Shown piece after piece: positions 11,485-21,474 of a stretch of 50,000 nt of DNA (positions are counted from its first letter, which is position 1; each line of letters begins with the position of its first letter). The position numbers were made by a program, and so were the translations under genes. A model generated the notes under the pieces. The model saw only the letters and a list, made by a program, of their open reading frames with translations. It had not been told where the DNA came from and made no database searches. The stretch spans positions 561,917 through 611,916 of the forward strand of contig CAIIXF020000013.1 of the NCBI GenBank assembly GCA_903813345.2, read 5' to 3'. Origin of the DNA: Owenia fusiformis (lineage: Eukaryota; Annelida; Polychaeta; Sabellida; Oweniidae).

Positions 11485-13454
11485 ATTGTTTTCGTCAGTT
11501 TTCTTATTCTTATTCTTATTCTTATTATTCTTTTTCTATCCCAGTTTTCTCAATAACCATAAGGTCTTTAGTAATGTAAATCATTTGGTTAATTTAGGTT
11601 CAGTATCTAGTTCCTCGGAAATTGGGTCAAATTTTTATCTAGGTCAAAGGTCAAGAACTAGGTCAAATTCAGTACTTTGTCACTTTTTTCGATTTTCTCG
11701 GTCGTTCTTCAATATTTTCGATCCGGGTTTTTTTCATTGTGTTCCTTATAAAAAAGTAGGAAACCTAGGGTCGATTTAGTTTTTTGATATCTCAAACCGA
11801 TTTCGAGATATCAGTGTCCGAAAACGAGGTCCAAAAAAAAGTTCTCCGAATCAAATGTCGAGGATATTAGTCTTATAGGAAATTTTCTCAGGATTCCGAA
11901 TCTGAAAACAAAATTTGGATCAGACTTCCGGTTCTAAAGTTATGGCGTTTTGAAAGCTCAAAAATCGCTAAATTTGGAGCCCATGTTAAGTCAATGGGAA
12001 AAAAGATTTTATTGAAGTGAAAAATACGAAATATAGACTGAGTTCAGCTAAATATAATGAAAGCTTTTAAAAGAATGGGACCTCAAAAGCCATCTAGCTT
12101 TAAAATTTGGACACCAAAATGCCTAGGTCAAAATCTAGGTCAAATTCAAAGTTTTTCCTTATTTTTGCGATTCTGACACTACAGATTAATTATATTCTTC
12201 GAAATTTTGTATACATGTAGCCAAGAGTGTGCTAATAGTGTTAGCCTTTTGCCGTCAGAAAGTATTTTGCCCCACTTTTGAGATATGGTGTCCGAAAAGT
12301 AGGTTAAAATAAAAAATTCTCCAAATTTAACGTTTGAGTTATGAATTAAGTATAGAATTTTCTCAGGAATCCGAATCTACAAACCAAATTTCGATCTGAC
12401 TTCCAGTTCAGAAGTTATGGCGTTTTGAAAACTCAAAAATCGCTAAATTTGGTGCCCCATGTTAATTCAATGGGAAAAAATATTTTTTTGAAGTGTAAAA
12501 TACGAGATATAGTCTGAGTACAGCTAAAAATAATGGAAGACCATAAAAGAAGGGGACCTCAAAACCTTCTTTTCTTCAAAATTTGGACTCCAAAATGCCT
12601 AGGTCAAAATCTAGGTCAAATTCAAAGTTTTCCTTATTTTTGCGATTCTGACACTACACTTTAATTATATTCTTCGAAATTGTGTATATATGTAGCATAG
12701 TGTGTGCTAATAGTGTTAGCCTTTTGCCGTCAGAAAGTATTTTGACCCACTTTTGAGATATGGTGTCCGAAAAGTAGGTCAAAATAAAAAATTCTCCAAA
12801 TTTAACATATGAGACATGAATTAAGATTAGAATTTTCTCAGGAATCCGAATCTGCAAACCAAATTTCGATTCGATTTCCGGTTCGAAAGTTGTGGCATTT
12901 TGAAATCGCTAAATTTTGTGCCCCATGTTATGTCAATGAGAAAAAAAGATTTTTTTGAAGTGTAAAATATGAGATATAGACTGAGTACAGCTTAATATAA
13001 TGAGAGCCTATGAAAGAAGGGGTAATTGGAGGCTACTTAGCTACAAAATTTGGACACCAAAATCCCTAGGTCAAAATCTAGGTCAAATTCATAGTTTTTC
13101 CTTATTTTTGCGATTCTTACACTACATTTGAATGATTTGCTTTAAATTTTTTTATACAGGTAGCACAGAGTGTGCTTATAGTGTTAGCCTTTTGCCGTCA
13201 GAAGGTATTTCGATCCACTTTTGAGATATGATGTCCAAAATGTAGGCCAAAATAAAAAATTCTCTAAATTTAACGTATGAGTTATGAATTAAAGGTAGAA
13301 TTTTCCCAGGAATCCAAATCTGCACGCTAAATTTCGTTTCCACTTCCAGTTAAGAAGTTATGGAGTTTTGAAATTTCGAGAAAAATCGATCTGATGATAG
13401 CCTTATAGAAAGTCAAGAGAAGTGAAGAAAAATTGAAATAAAAATACCAGTGCA

Positions 13455-13735
13455 GTACATTTTTAGGTACAAGTCCAGGTCCAAGTCAGGTCAAGGTCTA
13501 AGTCTAAATCAGGTCCAAGTCCAGTCCAAGTCCAGGTTCAGGTCCATGTCCAGTCCGGTTCCAAGGCCAGTCCAGGTCTAAGTCCAGTCCAAGACCAGCC
13601 CAGGTTCAATCCAGCCAAGGTCCAAGGCCAGTCTAAGTCCGGTCCAGGTCCAAATTCATGTCTGAATGTAGTCAAGGTCCAAGTCCTGTCAAGGTCCAAA
13701 GCCAGTGTAATCCAGGTCCAAGTCCTGGCCAATGT
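13455..13735 (+). repeat. GGTCCAAGTCCA minisatellite tail (type D), unit 7
   Basis: Degenerate 6-13 bp repeats of AGGTCCAAGTCCAG, the only such tract in the window. It occupies the tail slot of unit 7. Its reverse strand reads as a Trp/Thr/Leu-rich open frame, an artefact of the repeat. Confidence 0.88.
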
Positions 13736-14589
13736 TTAGTTATTTTCTTTTTCTTACACACTTTTCTCAAGAACCATAATTTTTTCAGTTCCTCGGAAAT
13801 TTGGTCAAATTTTTATCTAGGTCAAAGGTAAAGAACTAGGTCAAATCTTACATTTTCAGCATTATGTCTATTATCTTCGTCGTTATGTTTAGAAACTTCT
13901 TCATCTTTTTCTCAACTTGTAGCTTAGAAGCAGCCCTTTCATAAGTGTGTGGAAGTTATGGCATTTTTAAGTCTCGAAAAGTGAATCTGATGATATCCCC
14001 ATGTTAAGTCAATGGGAAAAATGATATTATATGAATTGAGAAATACCAGACAGACTGGATTTAAATAAAATTAGAGATAGACTACAATATCTGAAGACCG
14101 ATAAAGCTAACCTAATTCAAAATATGGCAATTGAATGCCAATGTCAAAATCTAGGTCTAATCTATGATTTTTTCTTATTTTTACGATCCTGACAGTACAC
14201 TTTAATATTTCTTTTTGAAATTTGGTATACAGATAGCCAAGAGTATGCTTATAGTGTAGGCCTTTTGCCGTCAGAAGGTATTTTGACCTAGTTTTGAGAT
14301 ATAGTGTCCAGAAAGTAGGTCAACAAAAAAGTTCTTCAGATTTATTGTTTGAGGTGTCAAACTATTAGGAAATTTTCTCAGGATTCTGAATGTGAAAACC
14401 GAATTGGAATCCGACATTCGGTTTAGATTCTACGCCATTTTGAAATTTTGAAAAATTGATATGATTACCTGATACAAGGTCAAGAGAATGGAAGACAATA
14501 TTACCTGCCCTGTCTGGCCATCCGTTTATCTGTCCTAACAGTCTGTATGACTGTCGGTCTGTATAACAACTAAAAAATTAATTTTCTAG

Positions 14590-15092
14590 GTTGTCCTTCA
14601 ATATAAACTAAATGGTCAACTGACCAGATGACTCACCAACCAGATGACCGAATGGACTATACTGACTGACTGACCTGAATAAATGACCAGATGACCAATC
14701 GACAGAATGGACATACGATCAGATGACTTACCAACTGACCGACCTGAATGATCAACTGTTCGGACAACTGACTTACCTACTTAACAGAATGACCTGAACA
14801 GCTGACTGGCCAGATGACTGACCTGAATAGTCAACAGACAACTGACCAAATTGACTGACTGGATGGTTGATCAACTGGACAATAGACCAACCGGACGACC
14901 AAGTGACCAGATGACCTGACGACCAGATGACCAAACTAAATGGTCAACTGACCAGATGACTCACCAACCGGATGACCGACTGGACTACCGACCCACTGAC
15001 CTGAATGACTGACCAGATTACCAACCGACAGAATGGAAGTCCGATCAGAAGACCTACCAACTGCCTAACCTGAATGATCAATCATTCGGGCA
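14590..15092 (+). repeat. GACTGACCAGATGACC minisatellite (type E)
   Basis: Highly degenerate repeats of GACC, GACTGACC and CAGATGACC words. The tract lies directly before the Helitron-derived block, in the position where other units have their tail minisatellite. A longer internal copy is visible (AACTAAATGGTCAACTGACC near 14608 and 14935). Confidence 0.8.
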
Positions 15093-15156
15093 GTCATCCA
15101 TTTCAATAATCAAAAACCACAACAGTATTGCACATTTCCCATCACATTTATATAGC

Positions 15157-15194
15157 GATTGATTGAGTAACTGTTAGTTTAGTCTCAATCAATC
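15157..15194. repeat. Perfect 11-bp inverted repeat
   Basis: Arms GATTGATTGAG (15157-15167) and CTCAATCAATC (15184-15194) with a 16-nt loop that itself holds AACT/AGTT. Downstream of the helicase stop on the minus strand. Confidence 0.85.
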
Positions 15195-15223
15195 CTTATA
15201 CCCCAGACTGTGGACTGGCCAGC

Positions 15224-15268
15224 ATACCAAATACATTACCCTTAACATATGGGATATGTATTTGGTAT
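15224..15268. repeat. Perfect 13-bp inverted repeat
   Basis: Arms ATACCAAATACAT (15224-15236) and ATGTATTTGGTAT (15256-15268) with a 19-nt loop. It could form a stable hairpin in the 3' region of the Helitron transcript or mark a subterminal structure. No CTRR follows at the expected distance on the minus strand. Confidence 0.85.
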
Positions 15269-15820
15269 ACATCGGTATGTTTAAAAATGTGTTTGCTCTC
15301 ATATGTATTTACTCGTTTAAAATCCTATTTTGTATTCCAGTTACTTGCATGTTTTAAAGTGTATTTGCTCTTTGCATACATTTCTTATTCTTGATACTTT
15401 GATCATGTTGTTTATCATTTGTATAATTAATAATATATTACAAACACAATATAGGTTTCTATACAAACAAGTCTATTTTGAGATTGCTGCAAATATTCTG
15501 ACATTCCTGTAAATAAACTCTTGCTGTTTTGAACAGTAAATCAGTTCACTGCATTTTTTTTTATTTTTGTTGATTGTATGCTTCGAAAATGTAATAACTG
15601 TGTGTTGTAATTAAATCAGGTTGTTGATCTATGTTATCATATATTTTCCTAAATTTTAATTAGTTTTATTATTGTTTATACTTTTTTCATTTCAGATTTT
15701 ACCTTTCAAGAATTGCATGACAATAATATGTTAGATTTGTTACTGTGTCTCTGTAAATATTGACCTCTGCTTATTATTTTTAGGTATCCTGTTTACTATT
15801 TTATGCCACATGGATAATAT

Positions 15821-18800
15821 TTATTTGCCATTTCTAACAATGACCTTAATCATTTCATGGTAGCTATAATATATAGGTATTACAAATACATCTACATCCT
15901 TGAGTGATGCACTTGCATAAACATGATCAATACAAGTTCCAAATTCTGTTGTTGGTTCATCTTTGTTTGAGAGTAAAATGTATCCTTTGTGTATCATGTA
16001 ATCATGGATATGATGTTTTATTCCAAAGTCCATTAGATTTTCATTAAAATCACCAACAATAATTATCTTATCATGCTTTTTGGATACATAATTCAGAATT
16101 CTGTTCATTTCTCTGGTGAATTTTGTCTTGTGAAATTTAGGTTTCCTATATATTGTTATGATTGCTATGTCTTTGAAGATACTTATTGCATTGTCTAATG
16201 GGGATGATATGTTGAAAGACTCTATATTTCCTAGTACAAATTTGTTGTAAATTGCAATTCCACCTTCATGATGAGAAATATCTGTTACAATTCTATTTGT
16301 TATGTAGGGAGGCTTAAATGAGTCAATTTCAAGAATACCATGTACATTTTCATGTCTTAACCATGTTTCAGTGAGACATATCATATCACAACTTGTTAAA
16401 TCACAATTATACTTTACATCATCGATGTGTGCTATTAAACCTTGTGTGTTATGGTATATGATGCTCAAGTCATTTTTTTCTGCACTTGGATATTTAGGTA
16501 TCTCACAATCTGGCATTTGATCTATAGCATGTGCCATCTTTTCATCACAATATATGGATTCTGGTTCATAATCTATAATGTATAGGCCATCTGATGAGGT
16601 AACTCTACTGAATGCAACATATGCTTGCCCACCTGCGAACATGTCTTTGCAAGATATTGCTAGTCTGTCACATGTTTTTCCTTGTAATTTATGTATTGTG
16701 CAGGCATATGATAGAATTAGTGGAAATTGACGTCTCATGAATCTGCTATTTACTTCATCATTAAATGGTTCTATACGTATTGATTCAGGATGGATTTGAG
16801 ACCGAGTTTTATATCTGCTTTTGATGCCTACTTTTGGATTGTCAAATTTAACCCATATAGCTATTGGCATATTGTCTGTGTCACTTTTGAATTCAATATC
16901 AGTTACAACTCCAAATGCACCATTAGCCAGTCCATCACTAGTACATATGTTTTTTGTCAATAGAACTCGTGCACCGATGCAAATTTTCAATTCATGACGA
17001 AGAGTATCACTACGAGGTAATGGTTCTTCTTCAGTTTTTTTCCATTCTTGACCTTTAATTTTTTTATGATCTATTGCTTTTACTGTATACAATTTAGAAT
17101 TAGCCAATTTTGCCTGTGAAGTTATTCTCTTTTCATTGTATGCATTGACATTTACATGCTTTGAATAAATCCTCATAACATCCTCTGGAATAGGTTTTTT
17201 CATTGTTTCACGAATAAATGCATCATCTTTAAGTGATAGCTTTTCACCTTTTTTAACTGTTCTGATTCGGTTTAAAAATTCAGCATATTGCATATCTCCT
17301 TTTTGTCGCATAATTTCTGTCAATTCTATTTTCTTGAATTTGTCCCATGGATTATAATTTGAACTATCAGACTTGATTAGACTTTTCTGTGCTACTGGCG
17401 GTAATTGATAAAAATCTCCAAATGCAAGTATAGAAGTATTACCAAAGTCAGGGTCATCACCAGGTTTTATCTGTTGAAGCCTTCCTCGTACAGTATTCAT
17501 CAATCTTATGCTTATCATGGAAATTTCATCAATTATTAGATTTCTTAGTGATTCAAGTCTCATTCTAAGAGGAGCTATACTAGATTCTTTGATTTCTTGG
17601 TATTTTTCTGACAAATATCTGTTGGTAATTCTAAATGCTGAATGTAAAGTATTACCATTGATTTGGAAAGCACTTGTTCCAGTTGGACTTGTCAAAAGTA
17701 TACTTAAATCACTTGGATTCTTCATAAGGTTTCGCAATAAATGAGTACAAATATAATGAATGCATTTTATCAAGTGTGTTTTTCCAGTTCCAGCTTTACC
17801 ACAAATATGCAAGAACAAAGGTGTTAGTTTTTTACCCCATGATAATTCCAAACATCGTTGCCTTATCATATAAAATACTTGTTTCTGTTTTGAATTCATT
17901 GTTCTCATTAATTCCCTGGCTTCATCAGTGGATATTGTGTCTGTTTGTAGCTCCACAAGACAATTAATTTTTCCCTTTTCTTTGGCTTTGATATCTATAT
18001 CAGGTATATCTATTTCTTCAAGTTCATCAAACACATGTTCAATATTTTCAGATATACATTCTTGTCTTTCTAATTCTTGTTCTGGTGCTAAATTAGCCCA
18101 TGCATTTTCAAATGTATCACCTTTATCAAGTTGTTCTTGGGCTTCGTCTAGTGCATCTCCTGTTACATCATATATGGTTTTAAATTTAGTAACTATGTCA
18201 TATACTCTCATGATTTTACCATTATGTTTACATTTTCCAAATTTGAAGTAACCTTCAAATGTTTCATAGTTAACAGGCTGTAATTCTTTGTCATTTCTAT
18301 GTGGTAGAAAGAGTTGCAACATGCTATGGTAATATTCATCTGAATTTGTGTCCTTGGAAAACTTTGGATATCGTATAATTGCTGGTTGACTTTTCATTCG
18401 TTTCTGTACAATTCCTAAGCCAAACTTAAGCTTTATTTGCTTGGAAGTTTCTGTTGGTGTTTCATCAAATTCGTCATTGTAACTATATTGTACAATTCTA
18501 TACAGTGATGCAAATTGTGCCAGACACAATTCATTGAATTCTTGATCATTCGGCCTTGCATAATATCTTTCAATTATACTGATAGCCCAGATTTTGTCAG
18601 GATTTTGTTCACGAATGACTGAAATTGGTTTGGATATTTTAATAGGGTTGTTTCCTACTGGTATAAATACAGTTTGCCTTGAACATTCTTTTAAATGGAG
18701 ATTACTTGCTCTGTATACAGCTTCTTGAGCACTTACTTCTCTATGTTTTATATATTGATATCCAATCATTTTCATAAGTTTTGAGGCTGATGCATTTTTC

Positions 18801-19432
18801 TCTTTAGCTTCTTCTTCAGCGTCAATAAGATTCTGACTCATTTCACGTTCTTGTTTTGAAATGTATGATACAATATACACAACACATGAAAATACATCAA
18901 GTACAAACTGTATATCCATATTAGCTTGCCAAGCTTCCAAAAGGTCTGCATTGTAATTATTTATCCACATATCTCGGATATTTCTTTTCAAAATAATTGA
19001 TTTCTGTCTGCTTTTGGTCAAGACTCTAATAGCATTTTCATATTTCTCCATTGTTAAACCAGGGCATGCCTTTTTGAATATTTGGTCTAACTTCATATCA
19101 GTATAATCTTCAGAAAGAAAATATTCCCAAAGGGACTGTATAATGTCATCAGCTTCTTTCTTTGATATAGTTTCTTCTTTCTCATCAATATCAGTATTGT
19201 CTATGATAAAAGTTCTCTCAGATGGAAGTTTTGGGAAGTGAAATCGACATTTTGTTCCTTTCTTTTTGCAACTCTTAGAATGATTTTTGCTGTGAGTTTG
19301 AACTTCAGTTACTAATTTATTTAAGTTGGCATCATCTATTTCATCAGGTAATTCACATGTCACATACTTATCAATAAATTGTTCAACATCTTCTTTGGGT
19401 GATTTGCCATAAATTGGAGCATCTTCTATCTC
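15821..19432 (-). CDS. Helitron Rep-helicase with EEP endonuclease domain, 5'-truncated
   Basis: Rolling-circle transposase, acting in the nucleus to nick, unwind and transfer DNA. The frame is open from 19432 (stop just beyond) to TAA at 15821-15823. No ATG precedes residue 90, counting from the GTG at 19361-19363, so the true start is lost. Seen in order: FIDKYVTCELPDE across the start; His/Cys cluster H24, H28, C32, C39; Rep-type tyrosines Y163 and Y167 with K170; PIF1-like helicase with Walker A GKAGTGKT (522-529), DE at 612-613, GDFYQLPP (649-656), MRQ (685-687), IHKLQGKT (890-897) and AYVAFSR (914-920); EEP endonuclease with N972, E999, GGIAIY (1034-1039), GDFN (1104-1107) and IDH (1145-1147). 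In Helitrons the HUH motif normally lies just upstream of this start, so it is missing. The last EEP motif reads SYH (1167-1169) rather than SDH. The remaining frame has no stop or frameshift. Family is certain; activity is unlikely. Confidence 0.95.
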   Translation of the reverse strand, partial: EIEDAPIYGKSPKEDVEQFIDKYVTCELPDEIDDANLNKLVTEVQTHSKNHSKSCKKKGTKCRFHFPKLPSERTFIIDNTDIDEKEETISKKEADDIIQSLWEYFLSEDYTDMKLDQIFKKACPGLTMEKYENAIRVLTKSRQKSIILKRNIRDMWINNYNADLLEAWQANMDIQFVLDVFSCVVYIVSYISKQEREMSQNLIDAEEEAKEKNASASKLMKMIGYQYIKHREVSAQEAVYRASNLHLKECSRQTVFIPVGNNPIKISKPISVIREQNPDKIWAISIIERYYARPNDQEFNELCLAQFASLYRIVQYSYNDEFDETPTETSKQIKLKFGLGIVQKRMKSQPAIIRYPKFSKDTNSDEYYHSMLQLFLPHRNDKELQPVNYETFEGYFKFGKCKHNGKIMRVYDIVTKFKTIYDVTGDALDEAQEQLDKGDTFENAWANLAPEQELERQECISENIEHVFDELEEIDIPDIDIKAKEKGKINCLVELQTDTISTDEARELMRTMNSKQKQVFYMIRQRCLELSWGKKLTPLFLHICGKAGTGKTHLIKCIHYICTHLLRNLMKNPSDLSILLTSPTGTSAFQINGNTLHSAFRITNRYLSEKYQEIKESSIAPLRMRLESLRNLIIDEISMISIRLMNTVRGRLQQIKPGDDPDFGNTSILAFGDFYQLPPVAQKSLIKSDSSNYNPWDKFKKIELTEIMRQKGDMQYAEFLNRIRTVKKGEKLSLKDDAFIRETMKKPIPEDVMRIYSKHVNVNAYNEKRITSQAKLANSKLYTVKAIDHKKIKGQEWKKTEEEPLPRSDTLRHELKICIGARVLLTKNICTSDGLANGAFGVVTDIEFKSDTDNMPIAIWVKFDNPKVGIKSRYKTRSQIHPESIRIEPFNDEVNSRFMRRQFPLILSYACTIHKLQGKTCDRLAISCKDMFAGGQAYVAFSRVTSSDGLYIIDYEPESIYCDEKMAHAIDQMPDCEIPKYPSAEKNDLSIIYHNTQGLIAHIDDVKYNCDLTSCDMICLTETWLRHENVHGILEIDSFKPPYITNRIVTDISHHEGGIAIYNKFVLGNIESFNISSPLDNAISIFKDIAIITIYRKPKFHKTKFTREMNRILNYVSKKHDKIIIVGDFNENLMDFGIKHHIHDYMIHKGYILLSNKDEPTTEFGTCIDHVYASASLKDVDVFVIPIYYSYHEMIKVIVRNGK

Positions 19433-19486
19433 CTATCGTTCCTTCCAATCCATCCTATCCTACCTTCCTATTCTATTCATCCATCT
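19427..19486 (+). repeat. Short CT-rich tail (type A), unit 8
   Basis: Only about 60 bp of the usual roughly 190-bp tract remains. Its left edge is the breakpoint with the Helitron frame. Confidence 0.85.
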
Positions 19487-21047
19487 TTTTCTGGATGACT
19501 CAGCTTATTCTGGATGACTCGGCTAAAAATGGTCTAAATCTGGAGTCTGAAATTGAACTTCGTTCAATTTCCAAAGTCTAGTTATTATTATTCTTTCAGA
19601 ATCTTCCTCCTTCCCAGATTTCTCACCAACTAGAAGAGTTTACTTTAAGCTGCTTACATGATCAACTAGGCAAAGTACCTGGGTTCATGGGAAATTAGGT
19701 CAAATTTTTATCTAGGTCAAAGGTCAAGAACTAGGTCAAATTAAGGTCAAATCAATATTCTGTCAATTATCTTCGTCGTTGTTTATCGTTACTCCTAAAT
19801 CTTTTTTTCATCATGTAGCTTAGAAAAAGCCAAAGCAAAGATATGACATTAGATTTTTGATTACGCTTACCGATTTTGAAATATGGCGTCCAGAAAGTAG
19901 GTCAAAATGAAAAATTCTCCAAATTTAACATCTGAGTTATGAATTAAGTGTAGAATTTTCTCAGGAATCTAAATCTGCAAACCAAATTTCGATCCGACTT
20001 CCGGTTCGGAAGTTATGGCGTTTTGAAAACTCAAAAATCGCTAAATTTGGTGCCCATGTTAAGTCAATGGGAAAAAAGATTTTTTTGAAGTGAAAAATAC
20101 GGAATATAGACTGAGTTCAGCTTCACATAATCAAAGCCTTTAAAAGAAGGGGACCTCAAAAGCCATCTAGCTTCAAAATTTGGACACCAAAATGCCTAGG
20201 TCAAAATCTAGGTCAAATTCATAGGTTTTCCTTATTTTTCGATTCTGACACTACACTTTAATTATATTCTTCGAAATTGTGTATACATGTAGCCAAGAGT
20301 GTGCTAATAGCGTTAGCCTTTTGCCGTCAGAAAGTATTTTGACCCACTTTTGAGATATGGTGTCCGAAATATAGGTCAAAATAAAAAGTTCTCCAAATTT
20401 AATGTTTGAGTTATGAATTAAGAGTAGAATTTTCCGAGAAATCCGAATCTGCAAACCAAATTTCGATCCGACTTCCGGTTCCGAAGTTATGGCGTGTCCA
20501 AAAAGTAGGTCAAAATAAAAATTCGCCAAATTTAACGTATGAGTTATGAATTAGGGGGAGAATTTTGTCAGGAATCCGAATCTGCAAACCAAATTTCGAT
20601 CCGACTACCCGTTTGAAAGTTATGGCGTTTTGAAATTTCGAGAAAAATCGATCTGATGTTATCCTGATTGAAAGTCAAGGAAAAAAGATTTTTTTGAAGT
20701 GTAAAATACGAGATATAGATTGAGTACAGCTTAAGATAATGAATTCCTATAAAAGAAGGGGACCTCAAAAGCTACCTAGTTTCAATATATGGACACCAAA
20801 ATGCCTAGGTCAAAATCTAGGTCAAATTCATAGTTTTTCCTTATTTCTGCGATTCTGGCACTACACTTTTAGGATTTGCTTCAAAATTTTGTATACAGGT
20901 AGCAAAGAGTGTGCTAATAGTGTTAGCCCTTTGCCGTCAGAGAGTATTTTGACCCACTTTTGAGATATGGTGTCCGAAATGTAGGTCAAAATAAAAAGTT
21001 CTCCAAATTTAACGTATGAGTTATGAATTGGGGGTAGAATTTCCTCA

Positions 21048-21057
21048 GGAATCCGGA
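21048..21057 (+). other. Empty insertion site paralogous to the foldback target
   Basis: CTCA-GGAATCCGGA-TCTGAAAT is continuous here. In unit 17 the same decamer occurs twice, flanking the foldback element. Confidence 0.9.
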
Positions 21058-21182
21058 TCTGAAATTAAAATTGCAATCCGATCCCCGGTTAAGATTCTAC
21101 GCCATTTTGAAGTTTGAAATTCGCACTTGCCAGTATTCACGATGCTGATTGATCAAATATACTTTCAAAAATTCCTGCATAC

Positions 21183-21411
21183 CCTACTTTACCTCCCTAC
21201 CTACTCAGCTACTTATTTGCCTACTTACTCAATTACTTAATTAGTTATTACTTACTTAGCAACTTACTCAGCTACTAACTCAGGTACTTACTCAGCTACT
21301 TACTCAGCTACCTACTCAGCTTTTTACTCAGTTACTTACTCAGCTACTTACTCAACTACTACTAAGGTACTTACTCAGCTAATTACTCAGTTACTTACTC
21401 AGCTCTTTACT
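21183..21411 (+). repeat. TACTCAGC minisatellite tail (type B), unit 9
   Basis: Very similar to the type B tail of unit 6. Confidence 0.9.
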
Positions 21412-21474
21412 GATCTATCTAGGTCAAATAAATCTGGAGTCTTAAATTGAACTTGTTCAATTTCACAAATCTAG

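Larger units (their letters stand above)
11222..13739 (+). repeat. Array unit 7 (five 5' modules; no 3' hairpin)
   Basis: CCAGTTTTCTCAATAACC head, AGGTCAAAGGTCA at 11641-11653, three monomers (key motif near 11965, 12437, 12906), then the GGTCCAAGTCCA minisatellite. The right edge is only TTTAG followed by TTATT at 13736; ATCTGGAGTCT and the terminal hairpin are absent. The unit therefore ends in a lost or eroded 3' terminus. Confidence 0.75.
15095..15820. other. AT-rich non-array DNA downstream of the helicase stop
   Basis: Contains no array repeat and no convincing gene; a 60-residue open frame at 15330-15512 has no recognisable features. It probably belongs to the 3' part of the Helitron. 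On the minus strand AATAAA overlaps the stop codon region (15819-15824), a possible but weak polyadenylation signal. Confidence 0.55.
15095..19432 (-). mobile_element. 5'-truncated Helitron/Helentron fragment
   Basis: Block without array repeats, antisense to the surrounding units. It contains the Rep-helicase-endonuclease frame and about 725 bp of AT-rich DNA downstream of its stop. The upstream edge is sharp: the frame meets the CT-rich array tail at about 19,427-19,432. The downstream edge, where GACC repeats start, is approximate. I could not find the element's own hairpin plus CTRR end on this strand. Confidence 0.7.
13740..19581 (+). repeat. Array unit 8, old and split by a Helitron fragment
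   Basis: A diverged head (TTATTTTC onward), a mutated receptor-like motif AGGTCAAAGGTAA at 13819-13831 and one degenerate monomer without the usual key motif run to about 14,590. Then come a GACC-rich minisatellite, about 4.3 kb of non-array DNA with the Helitron frame, a short CT-rich tail, hairpin 19550-19570 (loop TTC) and CTAG 19578-19581. The left part may be an old unit and the last 150 bp the end of a different one. Confidence 0.65.
19582..21474 (+). repeat. Array unit 9 (hybrid with internal fusion; carries empty site)
   Basis: CTTTCAGAATCTTCC head, AGGTCAAAGGTCA at 19714-19726, monomer near 20038. At about 20,675-20,682 the body end (GAAAGTCAAG) is fused directly to the middle of another monomer (GGAAAAAAGATT), skipping a tail and terminus. 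Type B tail, hairpin 21444-21463 (loop TT), CTAG 21471-21474. GGAATCCGGA at 21048-21057 is the uninterrupted counterpart of the foldback insertion site in unit 17. Confidence 0.85.

Noticed and set aside
13538-13732. Trp/Thr/Leu/Asp-rich open frame on the minus strand
   Set aside because: Translation of the GGTCCAAGTCCA minisatellite.
15330-15512. 60-codon plus-strand open frame
   Set aside because: AT-rich, no recognisable domain or homologous copy in the window; length expected by chance.
17508-18251. Plus-strand open frames opposite the helicase
   Set aside because: Antisense shadows of the Helitron coding frame.
13740-19581. Unit 8 as an autonomous parent Helitron of the array
   Set aside because: The coding frame is antisense to the unit's hairpin-CTAG end and is truncated, so it cannot be the intact autonomous form in this orientation.
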